Assembly: GCA_947367855.1 (NCBI GenBank)
Contig: CANBFE010000012.1
Location: 1 to 64,000, forward strand
Source of the DNA: an uncultured Lachnospiraceae bacterium
Lineage (GTDB): Bacteria > Bacillota > Clostridia > Lachnospirales > Lachnospiraceae
DNA length: 64,000 nt
Reading direction: 5' to 3'
The notes beneath the pieces were generated by a model, which did no database searches, was not told the DNA's origin, and worked only from the letters and a program-made list of their open reading frames with translations. The position numbers and the translations under genes are program-made. Positions 1 to 8,139 of the stretch are shown one piece after another; positions within the stretch are counted from its first letter, which is position 1, and each line of letters opens with the position of its first letter.

Positions 1-167
1 TTTTCCGCAATCTCTTCCACATCACAGTCACGGTATTCTTCCAGGCAGTTCTTCATAATCCATGCCAGAATAATCTTCTCCGAAAGCAGCCGCTTACAGG
101 CCGCATCATAGCCTGCTTTCTCATCAGCCACACGGATATTTTTCGCTATGGTGGTATCTGTATTCAT
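1..167 (-). CDS. Rpn / PD-(D/E)XK transposase-type protein, N-terminal part
   Basis: This is a partial gene: only about 55 N-terminal residues are in the window and the rest runs off the left edge. The ATG at 165-167 is preceded by an AGGAGG site at 175-180. The start (MNTDTTIAKNIRVADEKAGY, then KRLLSEKIILAWIMK) resembles the conserved opening of Lachnospiraceae proteins annotated as Rpn-family recombination-promoting nuclease or PD-(D/E)XK transposase. The catalytic residues lie outside the window, so the family call rests on the N-terminus alone. A decayed gene with a related nuclease domain lies at 14070-15108. Confidence 0.55.
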   Translation of the reverse strand, partial: MNTDTTIAKNIRVADEKAGYDAACKRLLSEKIILAWIMKNCLEEYRDCDVEEIAE

Positions 168-273
168 GGCCTCACCTCCTGCTTTTACTGGTATTTTATC
201 ATATTTCATACTGACAGACCACTATATTTTCAGTCTTTTTAATTCTCCCCAGGCACACAGCCAGCCTCAAAAT

Positions 274-311
274 CCCGGAGTATCTCCCATTCCCCTGGGA
301 GATACTCCGGG
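274..311 (-). terminator. Terminator hairpin after the DUF3887 gene
   Basis: A perfect 15-bp stem (274-288 with 297-311) and 8-nt loop lie just beyond the stop at 326. On the minus strand the stem is followed by a short T run (ATTTTG). It separates this gene from the Rpn-like gene downstream. Confidence 0.75.
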
Positions 312-325
312 GCCATTTTCCGTCT

Positions 326-739
326 CTACTTCATCCACAGCCCTATTATCTGCATCTCCTGGTTAAAGCTCACGTTATAGGTTATCGTCCCCTTCTCAAA
401 ATCAGCCACCACAACGGCCACCGCACAGTCCATCCCTTCCGCATCCTTCTGCCCCAATACGGAAATGCTCTTATACTCCTTGAATGCCCCTGTTTTCTCA
501 TTCGCAGCCTCCACATTTGCAGCCAGAGTTTCCGCAGACAATGCAGCCTGCATATTGGCATCCATCATGGCCACACATTCCTCATACTCTCCGGCAATAA
601 GAAAGTCCAACGCCCTTTGGGTCTCCTCCTTCACTTTCGCCTCGTCAAATCCCTCTGCCAGTTTCACACTGCTGCAGGCAGTCAGGCAGAATGCTGCCAG
701 AATCATAATCACTACTGCACAAATACTTTTTCTCATCAT
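326..739 (-). CDS. DUF3887-like lipoprotein
   Basis: A 137-residue exported lipoprotein. A lipobox (LAAFCLTACSS) follows a short basic and hydrophobic signal, so the mature protein should be anchored by its Cys on the outer face of the membrane. The rest is a small alpha/beta domain (FDEAKVKEETQRALDFLIAG early, FEKGTITYNVSFNQ late) matching the DUF3887 pattern. I start it at 739, where AGGAG sits 5 nt upstream; the frame stays open to 865 but without a ribosome site. It lies 35 bp downstream of the YhfC-type protease gene and is probably cotranscribed. Its function is unknown. Confidence 0.7.
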   Translation of the reverse strand: MMRKSICAVVIMILAAFCLTACSSVKLAEGFDEAKVKEETQRALDFLIAGEYEECVAMMDANMQAALSAETLAANVEAANEKTGAFKEYKSISVLGQKDAEGMDCAVAVVVADFEKGTITYNVSFNQEMQIIGLWMK

Positions 740-774
740 TATCTCTCCTATCTTCCCGCTTCGGCGGGATCTCA

Positions 775-1491
775 TCATAACTTTACGTTGCCCTTCCTGC
801 GGTAACATAAAATGCCTAATACCAAAGTCGCTCCCCCCACTGCTGCCGCCCAGAGCTCTATCCATGCAATTCCTGCTCCGAACGCCTGCGGCAGAATCAC
901 CACCGCCGCGTCCAATACCGTATGGAGAGCCACTGCCAGGGCCCAGTACCTAAATGCTTTGCCTTGCCGCACACCGTAAAGCACAAGCAGGGATGCTCCC
1001 ACATGAAAGGCCATGGCAAAAATCCGTTCCGCGCCTCCCACCAGAACGCCTGCCCACTCCGCAGGAAACAGTGCCGCCTGTCCTGCCAGCACCATCACCA
1101 CCCCGGCAATCATGTTCGGCCCCACCAACAGCATGGCCTCTATGCCGCCGTGACCCAGTCCGAAAGCCAGGCCATGCGCCAGGGTATCCTTCCCCTTCAG
1201 GAAACATCCGGCTGCAATCCATCGCCCCGTTTCCTCAGCCAGTCCTGCCGTCAGTCCCAGAAACAGTCCGTACATCCAGGGAAATCGCTGCATTACCGCA
1301 AACCACCCGAAGTTCGGAAGCACTAACTGAAGAATGGGAATTCGGATCAGCAGCTGACTCACCACAAAGGCCGCTGCGCCCCAGAGAAAAGCCTTTCCTG
1401 CCCCCTTCCTCCTGCGCATCAGCAGAACCAGACCTGCAATCGGCAGTCCATAACATACTATAATGCCTATAAACAGGCTTGCCAGCAACAT
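775..1491 (-). CDS. YhfC-family intramembrane protease
   Basis: A 238-residue protein with about seven hydrophobic segments. Segments carry EETGR (about residue 86), GLGHGGIEA (about 111) and a further His in AFHVGAS and ALHTVLDA. This is the arrangement of the YhfC/CAAX-like glutamic intramembrane protease families, in which Glu and His pairs inside the membrane form the active site. The substrate is unknown. The ATG at 1491 has GGAGG 4 nt upstream. The gene precedes the DUF3887 lipoprotein gene; this pairing recurs in Lachnospiraceae as far as I recall. Confidence 0.75.
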   Translation of the reverse strand: MLLASLFIGIIVCYGLPIAGLVLLMRRRKGAGKAFLWGAAAFVVSQLLIRIPILQLVLPNFGWFAVMQRFPWMYGLFLGLTAGLAEETGRWIAAGCFLKGKDTLAHGLAFGLGHGGIEAMLLVGPNMIAGVVMVLAGQAALFPAEWAGVLVGGAERIFAMAFHVGASLLVLYGVRQGKAFRYWALAVALHTVLDAAVVILPQAFGAGIAWIELWAAAVGGATLVLGILCYRRKGNVKL

Positions 1492-1542
1492 TTTACCTCC
1501 TCCCTTTCACTTTGAAATGTTTGAATCCGGTCTTCAATTCCC

Positions 1543-1588
1543 ATTTTAAAATCCCCATTGACAAAAATCAAGACACCTTACCTAAGGT
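1543..1588 (-). promoter_or_regulatory. Promoter and operator-like palindrome of the YhfC gene
   Basis: On the minus strand, TTGATT (1566-1571) and TAAAAT (1543-1548) are separated by 17 bp. Three bases upstream of the -35 lies the perfect palindrome ACCTTACCTAAGGT (1575-1588), placed where an activator or repressor would bind. No regulator gene specific to it can be named. Confidence 0.5.
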
Positions 1589-1626
1589 ACTGCATATTGG
1601 GCCTGAAAGACAGTTTTGCCTGCGCC

Positions 1627-2949
1627 CTATTCCTCCACAGTCAGCATCACCCTCACCGTGAATATCCCTTCCTTCCAATCCATCTGCACATCTCCCCCAT
1701 ACCGTTCCACGGTCTCCCGGATTATTTTTAGCCCCAGGCCCTCATGACCGGCCCGTCTGGAACGAAAAGTCCCTGCAGATCTTACCGGCTCCGCATCACA
1801 GCTGTTTTCCAACACAACGGAAAGAAACTGCCGCACCCGGTTTACCCGCAGCCGCACAAAACCATTCCCGCTCTCCCCTGCTGCCGCTGCCGCATTGTCC
1901 AGCAGATTGGCAAAAAGAGCAGTGATATCCGTCTCCTTCATGAAATCCAGGTACAGCTCCCCCACCTTTATATCCTCTTTTACGCCCAGGCGCTGCATCA
2001 TTGCCGCTTTATCGTTCAGAATAATATTCAGCAGTTTTTCTGAGGTATAGTACTTCTGCTGAAAGCGGTTCAGCATCTGATGAATATCCCTGGCATACAA
2101 TTCCGCCGCATGGGCGTCTTCCCGGGCGTACAGCGCTTCCATAGCCTGAATGTGATTCCGGATATCATGAATCATTTTCCGGGAAGCCTCATACTTCTCC
2201 TCCTCCTGTTCATAATACCGATGCTGCATGCGCGCCTGGGCGCGGTAAAGATTGCGCTCATTCTCCAGCCGGTGATTTTCACTCATCACATCCACCAGAA
2301 CACAGAAATAGATATTCAGGCAAATCAGCAATACCAGATTTACCCCGAACAAAAGCGCCATCTCCCTGTTAAAGTAAATCTGCATCAGATACACCAGGCA
2401 ATAGATATTAAACACGGAGTACATAGGCAGCAAAACGGAAATCAGCACCTGCCGCGCCGTGATATGCCGCCCGGTCTTCCGCCCTGCCGCCAAAGCCACC
2501 AGCAGAATCACCATAAACTCCGCCATCCGGGTCACCGTCACCAACATAATATACTGCAGCTCAGGAGAGTTCAACTGCAGAAAACCTGTCATTATCCCGA
2601 TCTGAAACCCCAGAATCCCGGCAATATCGGTCAGCCACACCGCTGCGGACAGAATAAAATAATACAGCACGTAAATCTTCGGCGCTTCATAAGCCCATCG
2701 GGCCGCCAGGGGAAACAGGCAGAGAAAAAGCAGATTCACCCAGGTATTTCCCAACACGGAAAAACCCACGCACACCGTAATATATACCGCTATAATGCAC
2801 AGAGCCCGCCTGGATATGCCGCGCCCGCAGGACATTTCTCCTGGCTGCGCGCCTCTCTGCCCTGTTATCCGGTAAGCCGCATAGAACATGCCCCCCAGAA
2901 GAAACACGCTGCCCAGACAGGGAAGCGCCATATAAATCAGGAATTCCAT
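1627..2949 (-). CDS. Sensor histidine kinase, GHKL (AgrC/LytS-like) type
   Basis: A 440-residue membrane kinase. The N-terminal 215 residues form about six transmembrane segments with no recognisable extracellular domain. A coiled linker follows (ENERNLYRAQARMQHRYYEQ), then the HDIRNHIQ box carrying the phospho-accepting His. The GHKL ATPase shows the N-box LLDNAAAAA and the G-box GLGLKII. It overlaps the response regulator gene by 13 bp, so the two are translationally coupled. No AgrB/AgrD-like peptide genes are adjacent, so the signal is unknown. Confidence 0.85.
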   Translation of the reverse strand: MEFLIYMALPCLGSVFLLGGMFYAAYRITGQRGAQPGEMSCGRGISRRALCIIAVYITVCVGFSVLGNTWVNLLFLCLFPLAARWAYEAPKIYVLYYFILSAAVWLTDIAGILGFQIGIMTGFLQLNSPELQYIMLVTVTRMAEFMVILLVALAAGRKTGRHITARQVLISVLLPMYSVFNIYCLVYLMQIYFNREMALLFGVNLVLLICLNIYFCVLVDVMSENHRLENERNLYRAQARMQHRYYEQEEEKYEASRKMIHDIRNHIQAMEALYAREDAHAAELYARDIHQMLNRFQQKYYTSEKLLNIILNDKAAMMQRLGVKEDIKVGELYLDFMKETDITALFANLLDNAAAAAGESGNGFVRLRVNRVRQFLSVVLENSCDAEPVRSAGTFRSRRAGHEGLGLKIIRETVERYGGDVQMDWKEGIFTVRVMLTVEE

Positions 2950-3656
2950 GCCGTCCGCCCCCTTTCCCGCGACAGATATTCATTCAGCGCCCTGCGGAAC
3001 AGAGCGGATTTTTTCTGGGACAAAGGAACCGTCCTTCCGTCTGTAAGCGTAATTTCATATCCATGTATACGCTGTACAGCGTACAGATTTACCACAAAGC
3101 TTTTATGAGGCATGGCAAAGCCATAGTCCTCCATCTCCCGGGCCAGTTCCGTAATCTGCCGCTTCAGATGCCATGCCTGCTCCCCGGCATACATCACCAC
3201 CTGGCGGCTCAGATATTCAAAGCACAGAATCCGGGACGGCGCTATACGGACAATCCCCTCCTTTGCCTGAAATTCCAGTTCCTGTTCCGGCCCGGACAGC
3301 CCGTAGGCAAAGGCTTCGTCCAACTGGGCAAACAGTTCCTCCGCCTTCAGGGGCTTCAGCAGATAGGCAAAGGCGTGCACCCCAAAGGCAAAGATGGTAT
3401 AGTCACTGTAATTTGTGACATAGATCAGCTTCACTTCCCTGTCCGCCTCCCGGATCCGCCTGGCGGTCTCGATTCCGTTCATTCCCCCCATGTCAATGTC
3501 CAACAGCAGAATATCATATTTTTTCCCTGCTGCCAGAAGCGCCTCCCCGCTTGTATACCCGTCCGCCGAGAAGGTAATCCTTTTGTACTGCTTCAGCAGT
3601 TCCAGGGTCTCCCCCAGAATCTTTTCATCGTCGTCACAGACTGCTATCTTTATCAT
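2937..3656 (-). CDS. LytTR-family response regulator
   Basis: A 239-residue response regulator. The receiver domain carries the acidic pair DDD (residues 8-10), the likely phospho-acceptor D53 in LLLDID, and a Lys in LKPLK near residue 104. A LytTR DNA-binding domain follows (about 135-235; PHKSFVVNL and LPLSQKKS are typical). I chose the ATG at 3656, preceded by GGGAGG, over the longer frame to 3740, which lacks a ribosome site and would add a basic non-homologous extension. It is the first gene of the pair with the kinase. Confidence 0.88.
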   Translation of the reverse strand: MIKIAVCDDDEKILGETLELLKQYKRITFSADGYTSGEALLAAGKKYDILLLDIDMGGMNGIETARRIREADREVKLIYVTNYSDYTIFAFGVHAFAYLLKPLKAEELFAQLDEAFAYGLSGPEQELEFQAKEGIVRIAPSRILCFEYLSRQVVMYAGEQAWHLKRQITELAREMEDYGFAMPHKSFVVNLYAVQRIHGYEITLTDGRTVPLSQKKSALFRRALNEYLSRERGRTAWNS

Positions 3657-4009
3657 GCCGCTCCCTCCCGATGATTCCTTTCCCTGTTGAATCCCGCCCT
3701 TCCGCAATGAATTCCGTCCGCTGTTCCTGCCCGGCCCCAAAAAAACATAACCGAAAAAACGGTTTAAAGCCTTATGGATTATTTTTGTGGGATACAGGCT
3801 CCGGCCCGCCAGGAAAATAACAATTTGCAGAGAAGACTTTTACAGTCTCCATATGAACAGAAAAAACAGGTTTAGTGTCTGTCTTCAGGGTAACACGGAA
3901 CAGCCGGATTTGCAAGAAAAACTTGCCCCCTGTCAGGAATACATGATATAATAAAAACGCAGAATGGCTTTGCGCCTAAGACGCAATAAGCCAGGAAAGG
4001 ACTAAAACC
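3657..4009. other. Divergent intergenic region
   Basis: This 353-bp gap separates the two-component system (minus) from the UPF0158-Nudix gene (plus). It holds the plus-strand promoter at 3923-3952. It also holds a small hairpin (AACCG at 3749-3753 with CGGTT at 3760-3764) followed on the minus strand by a T run, which could act as a leader attenuator for the response regulator. I see no convincing gene and no clear minus-strand promoter. Confidence 0.5.
3923..3952 (+). promoter_or_regulatory. Promoter of the UPF0158-Nudix gene
   Basis: TTGCCC (3923-3928), 18-bp spacer, and TATAAT (3947-3952) with an extended TGA immediately before the -10. It is followed by a leader of about 50 nt containing a weak GGCTT...AAGCC hairpin. 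Confidence 0.6.
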
Positions 4010-5137
4010 ATGGCACGGAATCCGAACAGAAACCAGAAAGACCCCTCTATCCCCCTGAATCTCATCTGCGATGCAATAGAGTCAGCAGATAATGACTGGA
4101 AACAATATCTGGACATAGAGACAATGGAAATAATCTCTCTTCCCGAATGTCCCTTTACCGGAGAATATGACCAGGAAGATCAGGAACTGGCCGACCGGAT
4201 TGAGGAGGGCTGGAACATCAGATATTTCGGTCTGCCCTCAACCTTTGATATTCATGAATACAGTATTATGGAAGATTTCGTCTATGATCTTCCGGAAGGA
4301 AAAGTTCAGAACACCCTGGAAAATGCAATCAGGGGAAAGGGCGCCTTCCGAAGGTTTAAAGACGCAATATGCAAATTCGGCATCGAAGAGCAGTGGTATG
4401 ATTTCCAGGAGGAAAAATACCGTAAAATCGCCAGGGAATGGTGTGAGGCGCATGGTTTCACATACAGCGACAGTGAGCAGAAGGATGCAGCCGATTTCAC
4501 GCAGAAGGAGACAGCGGCCCAAAACAGCCCCGCTGTTACAAAGGAACGGCAGAAAGACACGGAAAACCTGACCTGGGAAGAGATCAGCAGGGAACATATC
4601 GTGCAGGATGAGTGGATCGATTTCCGCCGGTCTGCCTACCGCTTTCCGGACGGAAGCGTGTTTGAGCCCTTCTACAGCTACAGCCGCAGGGACTACGTAG
4701 TCATCGTAGCATCTGACGAGGAGGGAAATTATCTCTGCGTCCGGCAGTTCCGTCAGGGAATCCGGGAAGTAACCACCGAATTTCCCGCAGGAGGCATTGA
4801 AAGAACAGAGGGCAGGGAGTACCGCGCCGAGGGAGACAAAGCACCCGGGGAGGATGCCCTGGAGGCCGCCAGACGGGAACTGTTGGAAGAGACAGGGTAT
4901 GTGTCCGAAAAATGGACCCATCTGCTTACCGTGCCCGGGAACGCAACCCTGGCAGACAATTACGCCTATGTCTTCCGGGCCGAAAACTGCCGCAGGACAG
5001 GCGCGCAGAACCTGGACGAAACAGAGTTCCTGAACGTGCGCCCGTATTCGGCAGAAGAAATTGAAGAACTGATCCGACAGGGAAAATTCCAGCAGGCAGT
5101 CCATATCATGGCCTGGCTCCTGGCGCAGCGCTCCTGA
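4010..5137 (+). CDS. UPF0158 - Nudix hydrolase fusion
   Basis: A 375-residue protein with two parts. Residues 1-150 look like a UPF0158 domain (IPLNLICDAIESADNDW, then FDIHEYSIMEDFV and WCEAHGF), of unknown function. Residues 190-375 are a Nudix hydrolase of the ADP-ribose-pyrophosphatase type: EFPAGG, then the catalytic helix GEDALEAARRELLEETGY. The loop between the first Gly and the Glu of the Nudix box is enlarged by about 16 residues. A charged linker (150-190) joins them. The Nudix part probably hydrolyses a nucleoside diphosphate-linked substrate; the exact substrate cannot be read from sequence. The gene is single and has its own promoter. Confidence 0.8.
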   Translation: MARNPNRNQKDPSIPLNLICDAIESADNDWKQYLDIETMEIISLPECPFTGEYDQEDQELADRIEEGWNIRYFGLPSTFDIHEYSIMEDFVYDLPEGKVQNTLENAIRGKGAFRRFKDAICKFGIEEQWYDFQEEKYRKIAREWCEAHGFTYSDSEQKDAADFTQKETAAQNSPAVTKERQKDTENLTWEEISREHIVQDEWIDFRRSAYRFPDGSVFEPFYSYSRRDYVVIVASDEEGNYLCVRQFRQGIREVTTEFPAGGIERTEGREYRAEGDKAPGEDALEAARRELLEETGYVSEKWTHLLTVPGNATLADNYAYVFRAENCRRTGAQNLDETEFLNVRPYSAEEIEELIRQGKFQQAVHIMAWLLAQRS

Positions 5138-5166
5138 AAAAGGAATGGAAAAGTGAAAAGTCAGGC

Positions 5167-5217
5167 CCCTGTCCTCTCAAAGACCTATTCCGTCTCAGAG
5201 GACAGGGATCCCCCGGG
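5167..5217. terminator. Hairpin between convergent genes
   Basis: An 11-bp inverted repeat (CCCTGTCCTCT at 5167-5177 with AGAGGACAGGG at 5207-5217) lies between the convergent Nudix and bcp genes. It lacks a good T run, so it is only a possible bidirectional terminator. Confidence 0.4.
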
Positions 5218-5250
5218 CAGCTCTGCCGCCTTGCTTCTTCATGACATTCT

Positions 5251-5703
5251 TCAGACCTCTCCCAACATTTTCTCCGGGTCATCCGCTGCCTTTACCTTGT
5301 CATTTGCCTTGATGATGATACCTTTCTCGTCAATCAGATAGGTTGTGCGCACTACGCCCATGGAAACTTTGCCGTAATTTTTCTTCTCCTTCCAGACATC
5401 GTAGGCCTCGATGACCCTGCGCTCCGGATCCGCCAGAAGAGTAAAGGCAAGCCCGTACTTTTCCTCAAATTTCTTGTGAGATGCCACCGTATCCTTGCTT
5501 ACTCCCAGAACCACCGCCCCTTTCTCGGTAAAGAGCGGATATCTCTCCGAAAAACCGCACGCCTGTTTTGTGCATCCCGGAGTGTTATCCTTGGGATAAA
5601 AATATAAAATCACTTTCTTTCCCGCATAATCCGACAGTTTATGCATCTTTCCGTTCTGATCCGGCAATTCAAAATCCGGCGCCTTTGTTCCTGTTTCCAA
5701 CAT
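5251..5703 (-). CDS. bcp: Thiol peroxidase Bcp (atypical 2-Cys peroxiredoxin)
   Basis: A 150-residue cytoplasmic peroxiredoxin that reduces hydroperoxides using thioredoxin. The peroxidatic Cys is C44 in NTPGCTKQAC and the resolving Cys is C49, the spacing of E. coli Bcp-type enzymes. The thioredoxin-like fold opens with GTKAPDFELPDQNG. Length is normal for the family. GGAGG sits 9 nt before the ATG at 5703. It stands alone, 48 bp downstream of the PIN-like gene. Confidence 0.92.
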   Translation of the reverse strand: MLETGTKAPDFELPDQNGKMHKLSDYAGKKVILYFYPKDNTPGCTKQACGFSERYPLFTEKGAVVLGVSKDTVASHKKFEEKYGLAFTLLADPERRVIEAYDVWKEKKNYGKVSMGVVRTTYLIDEKGIIIKANDKVKAADDPEKMLGEV

Positions 5704-5751
5704 GTCTGATTCCTCCTCTTTTTCGGAAAATGGCTCTTTCCCCTTCCGCTC

Positions 5752-6588
5752 TTATATTTTCTTCACATAATTGTAATGGGCTTTTGTCACACGGTAGTAA
5801 CGCTCCCCGGATTCCTGGCCATATTTTCCGATCAGGGCCTTCCGGTACTTGTCCTTGTTTTTCTTTGAACCTTCCAGTATATTTTTATACAGTCCCTCCG
5901 CATCCTCTGCAGGCATGCCGTTCCTGCCCAGAAGAAGCCTCATATAATTTATCCCCCGCTTTTGCCTGTCTTTCAGCAGAAGCTCCCTTATCTCTTCCTT
6001 GTTTTCCTTTCCCATGTCCCTGAGCCGCCGATAGCATTCTGCGCCTGCGTCCTGCCCCTCAAATGCAGTCAGAACCGCATACAGCAGGGTATTGTCCATA
6101 ATGTCCACTGATTTCAGCAGTTCCCGGGTGAAACCGTCCTTTATGGGATGCTTTCGACCACATTCCTCCGCCTCCCCTGTTCCCGCACCGCTGCAGACTG
6201 CAGACTCCGGCTTTTTCTCCTTCTTCTCCTCCCACTTTGCCCCCTGCCTGGACAGGGTAATGCCTCTGTCGTTCCAATATTTGACTACAGAATTATATCC
6301 ATTATCTTTGGAAATAATCACATATTCGAAGGCAGCCTCCCTCCCGATCATCGCTCCCAGCTCGGAGACCAGCTGAAAGTCCAGTGCATTATTTCCCTCG
6401 AAACATTTGATCCACCATACCCGTCCCGCTCCCTGCTGCATCAGTTTACAGACCCTCTGGCAGCTGATATGGGCGCTTTTGTCCGTGTAAAATACAAAAA
6501 TGGCATCCTGCTGCCCCATTCTGTCCAGAATATCTGCCCACTCATCGCTGATGTTTTCACTGTCTATCAGATAAACTTTGTCATACAT
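5752..6588 (-). CDS. PIN-like / NYN-type nuclease domain protein
   Basis: A 278-residue soluble protein. The N-terminal 110 residues look like a PIN-like RNase domain: a buried acidic start (VYLIDSENISDEW), a middle acidic residue (NNALDFQL) and a late one (VIISKDNGY), the order of carboxylates in PIN/NYN nucleases. A lysine-rich linker follows, then an alpha-helical C-terminal half with repeated basic segments. Start chosen at 6588, with AAGGAG 6 nt upstream; seven more in-frame codons lack a ribosome site. It may cut RNA, but neither target nor partner is visible, and the gene is isolated between bcp and the diguanylate cyclase. Confidence 0.6.
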   Translation of the reverse strand: MYDKVYLIDSENISDEWADILDRMGQQDAIFVFYTDKSAHISCQRVCKLMQQGAGRVWWIKCFEGNNALDFQLVSELGAMIGREAAFEYVIISKDNGYNSVVKYWNDRGITLSRQGAKWEEKKEKKPESAVCSGAGTGEAEECGRKHPIKDGFTRELLKSVDIMDNTLLYAVLTAFEGQDAGAECYRRLRDMGKENKEEIRELLLKDRQKRGINYMRLLLGRNGMPAEDAEGLYKNILEGSKKNKDKYRKALIGKYGQESGERYYRVTKAHYNYVKKI

Positions 6589-6730
6589 GGCATGCTCCTT
6601 CCCCTTCATCCGTTTTTCCGTGGTCTGCTTCCTGTTGTCTTACAGGTATTCAGCGTAACATGGTACAAGAGGATTTGCAAGCAGAAATTGTCCCTTCGCT
6701 AATTCCGGTTACCACGCGCAAAGAAAAAAC

Positions 6731-6759
6731 TTTCTTTTTCATTCCAATTACGGTATAAT
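6731..6759 (+). promoter_or_regulatory. Promoter of the diguanylate cyclase gene
   Basis: TATAAT at 6754-6759 with a weak TTTCTT -35 (6731-6736) at 17 bp. The roughly 80-nt leader contains a CATCGC/GCGATG hairpin (6803-6817). It does not match the c-di-GMP riboswitch consensus. Confidence 0.5.
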
Positions 6760-6847
6760 GATTCTGCTGACGCAGAATTCAAGCCAGCTTGCGCTGTCTT
6801 GCCATCGCGTTGCGATGCAGTCCAAATCAGTTTACAGGGGGGATTAA

Positions 6848-8068
6848 ATGGAACATTCTGTGAAGCTATTAGAAAATTATATACAGGACATTCTCCAGGG
6901 ACCGGAGGAAGCTTCCCTGCATCTGGAAGATTTATCCCCCGATTACCGGGAATTAGGAGAAAAAATAACCCTCCTGGCTGCAGCGGTTCGGGATCTGACC
7001 AATCAGCTCCAACAGCAGAACGAGACCCTGGAACTGGAAAACCAGGTTTTGATGGACAATATCCAGGCCATGGATGAGATCAGCTGGGCCCTGGAACAGA
7101 GCAACCAGGAGCTGCGCGTCAACCTGAACCTGGTGAACGCCCTGACAGATTATACCCACAATATGATCTTTGTCTATTCCTCGGAGACCGGCCAGGAAGT
7201 ACATACCAACCAGCCTGCCCGTCTGTTTCAGAACTCTCATTCCCAGACTGCCGCCCAACTGGCCAGACAGCTCCTTGACAAGCAGCCGGAAATTCAGCAG
7301 CAGACAGACCAGTACAGAGAGGAACTGCATCAGCTCCCCGGGGAACATCGAAAGGAACAGACCAGGGAAGACCGGAATCTCCCTGAGCATAATCCAAATT
7401 CCCTGAGATGGAGCATAGCCATGAACGACACGGACGGAATTGATCTCTTTTACCAGGTGGAGTCCTTTCCCATTCCCTGGTTTCATTCCGACGGAGAAAA
7501 TTCCCAGGATTCCAAAAAGCAGGCAATTGTCCACATTGTTATTGATGAAACGGAACGGCAGAGGCGGCAGAACCTGATTTACCGCTTTGCCTATGTGGAC
7601 CCTCTGACCAACCTGAACAACAGACGCTATGCCACGGAGAAAATGGAACAATGGCTCCAGGAGGGCACTGCCTTCCTGCTTTCCTTCATCGATGTGGACT
7701 ACCTGAAATACTGTAACGATACCTTCGGCCACGAACAGGGCGACAGTTACCTGATTGAAGTATCCGACGCGCTGCAGACCATTGGAGGGGAAGTGTGTCG
7801 GGTGGGCGGGGATGAATTCTTTCTCCTTCAAACAGGCCTTAGCCCGGAAGAACAGGACGAAAAGCTGGAAGAGCTGCGGCTGACTCTCCTTGCCGACAAA
7901 AGCAGCAGATATCCAAAATGCTTCAGCTATGCCACCACCCTCGTTCCTGCCCACTCCGCTGCTCCCCTGACGGAGCATATCAGCAATACGGACACAAAAA
8001 TGTACCAGTATAAACAGATGTATAAGATTCCTTTGGCAGATGTTGTTTACCGGGATGACCGGATATAG
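6848..8068 (+). CDS. Diguanylate cyclase (GGDEF)
   Basis: A 406-residue cytoplasmic protein predicted to make cyclic di-GMP from two GTP. A coiled coil covers about residues 40-95. A PAS-like sensory region (100-235) ends in a VIDETERQRR linker typical of PAS-to-GGDEF junctions. The GGDEF domain (245-400) has FIDVDYLKYCNDTFGH and an intact GGDEF at 320-324. The inhibitory RxxD site is missing, because the Asp position is Gly, so product inhibition through that site is not expected. There are no membrane segments. A G-rich ribosome site precedes the ATG by 6 nt. Confidence 0.9.
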   Translation: MEHSVKLLENYIQDILQGPEEASLHLEDLSPDYRELGEKITLLAAAVRDLTNQLQQQNETLELENQVLMDNIQAMDEISWALEQSNQELRVNLNLVNALTDYTHNMIFVYSSETGQEVHTNQPARLFQNSHSQTAAQLARQLLDKQPEIQQQTDQYREELHQLPGEHRKEQTREDRNLPEHNPNSLRWSIAMNDTDGIDLFYQVESFPIPWFHSDGENSQDSKKQAIVHIVIDETERQRRQNLIYRFAYVDPLTNLNNRRYATEKMEQWLQEGTAFLLSFIDVDYLKYCNDTFGHEQGDSYLIEVSDALQTIGGEVCRVGGDEFFLLQTGLSPEEQDEKLEELRLTLLADKSSRYPKCFSYATTLVPAHSAAPLTEHISNTDTKMYQYKQMYKIPLADVVYRDDRI

Positions 8069-8079
8069 GACAAAATGTT

Positions 8080-8111
8080 GGGAGGCTCACGGCTTTTGCC
8101 GTCTGCCTCCC
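8080..8111 (+). terminator. Terminator hairpin after the diguanylate cyclase gene
   Basis: GGGAGGC-TC-ACGGC (8080-8093) pairs with GCCGT-CT-GCCTCCC (8098-8111) around a TTTT loop, starting 12 nt after the stop. The downstream T run is weak. Confidence 0.6.
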
Positions 8112-8139
8112 CTGTTATATCAAATATCCATCCGGCCCT

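Noticed and set aside
1492..4009. An agr-type quorum-sensing locus around the LytTR system
   Set aside because: There is no AgrB-like processing protease and no AgrD-like peptide frame near the kinase or regulator.
3945..6780. Shared ACGCAGAAT sequence just after the -10 of the Nudix and GGDEF promoters
   Set aside because: Only two short matches at different distances from the -10; this is likely chance.
6760..6847. A cyclic di-GMP riboswitch in the leader of the GGDEF gene
   Set aside because: The leader has one small hairpin but none of the conserved GEMM core bases.
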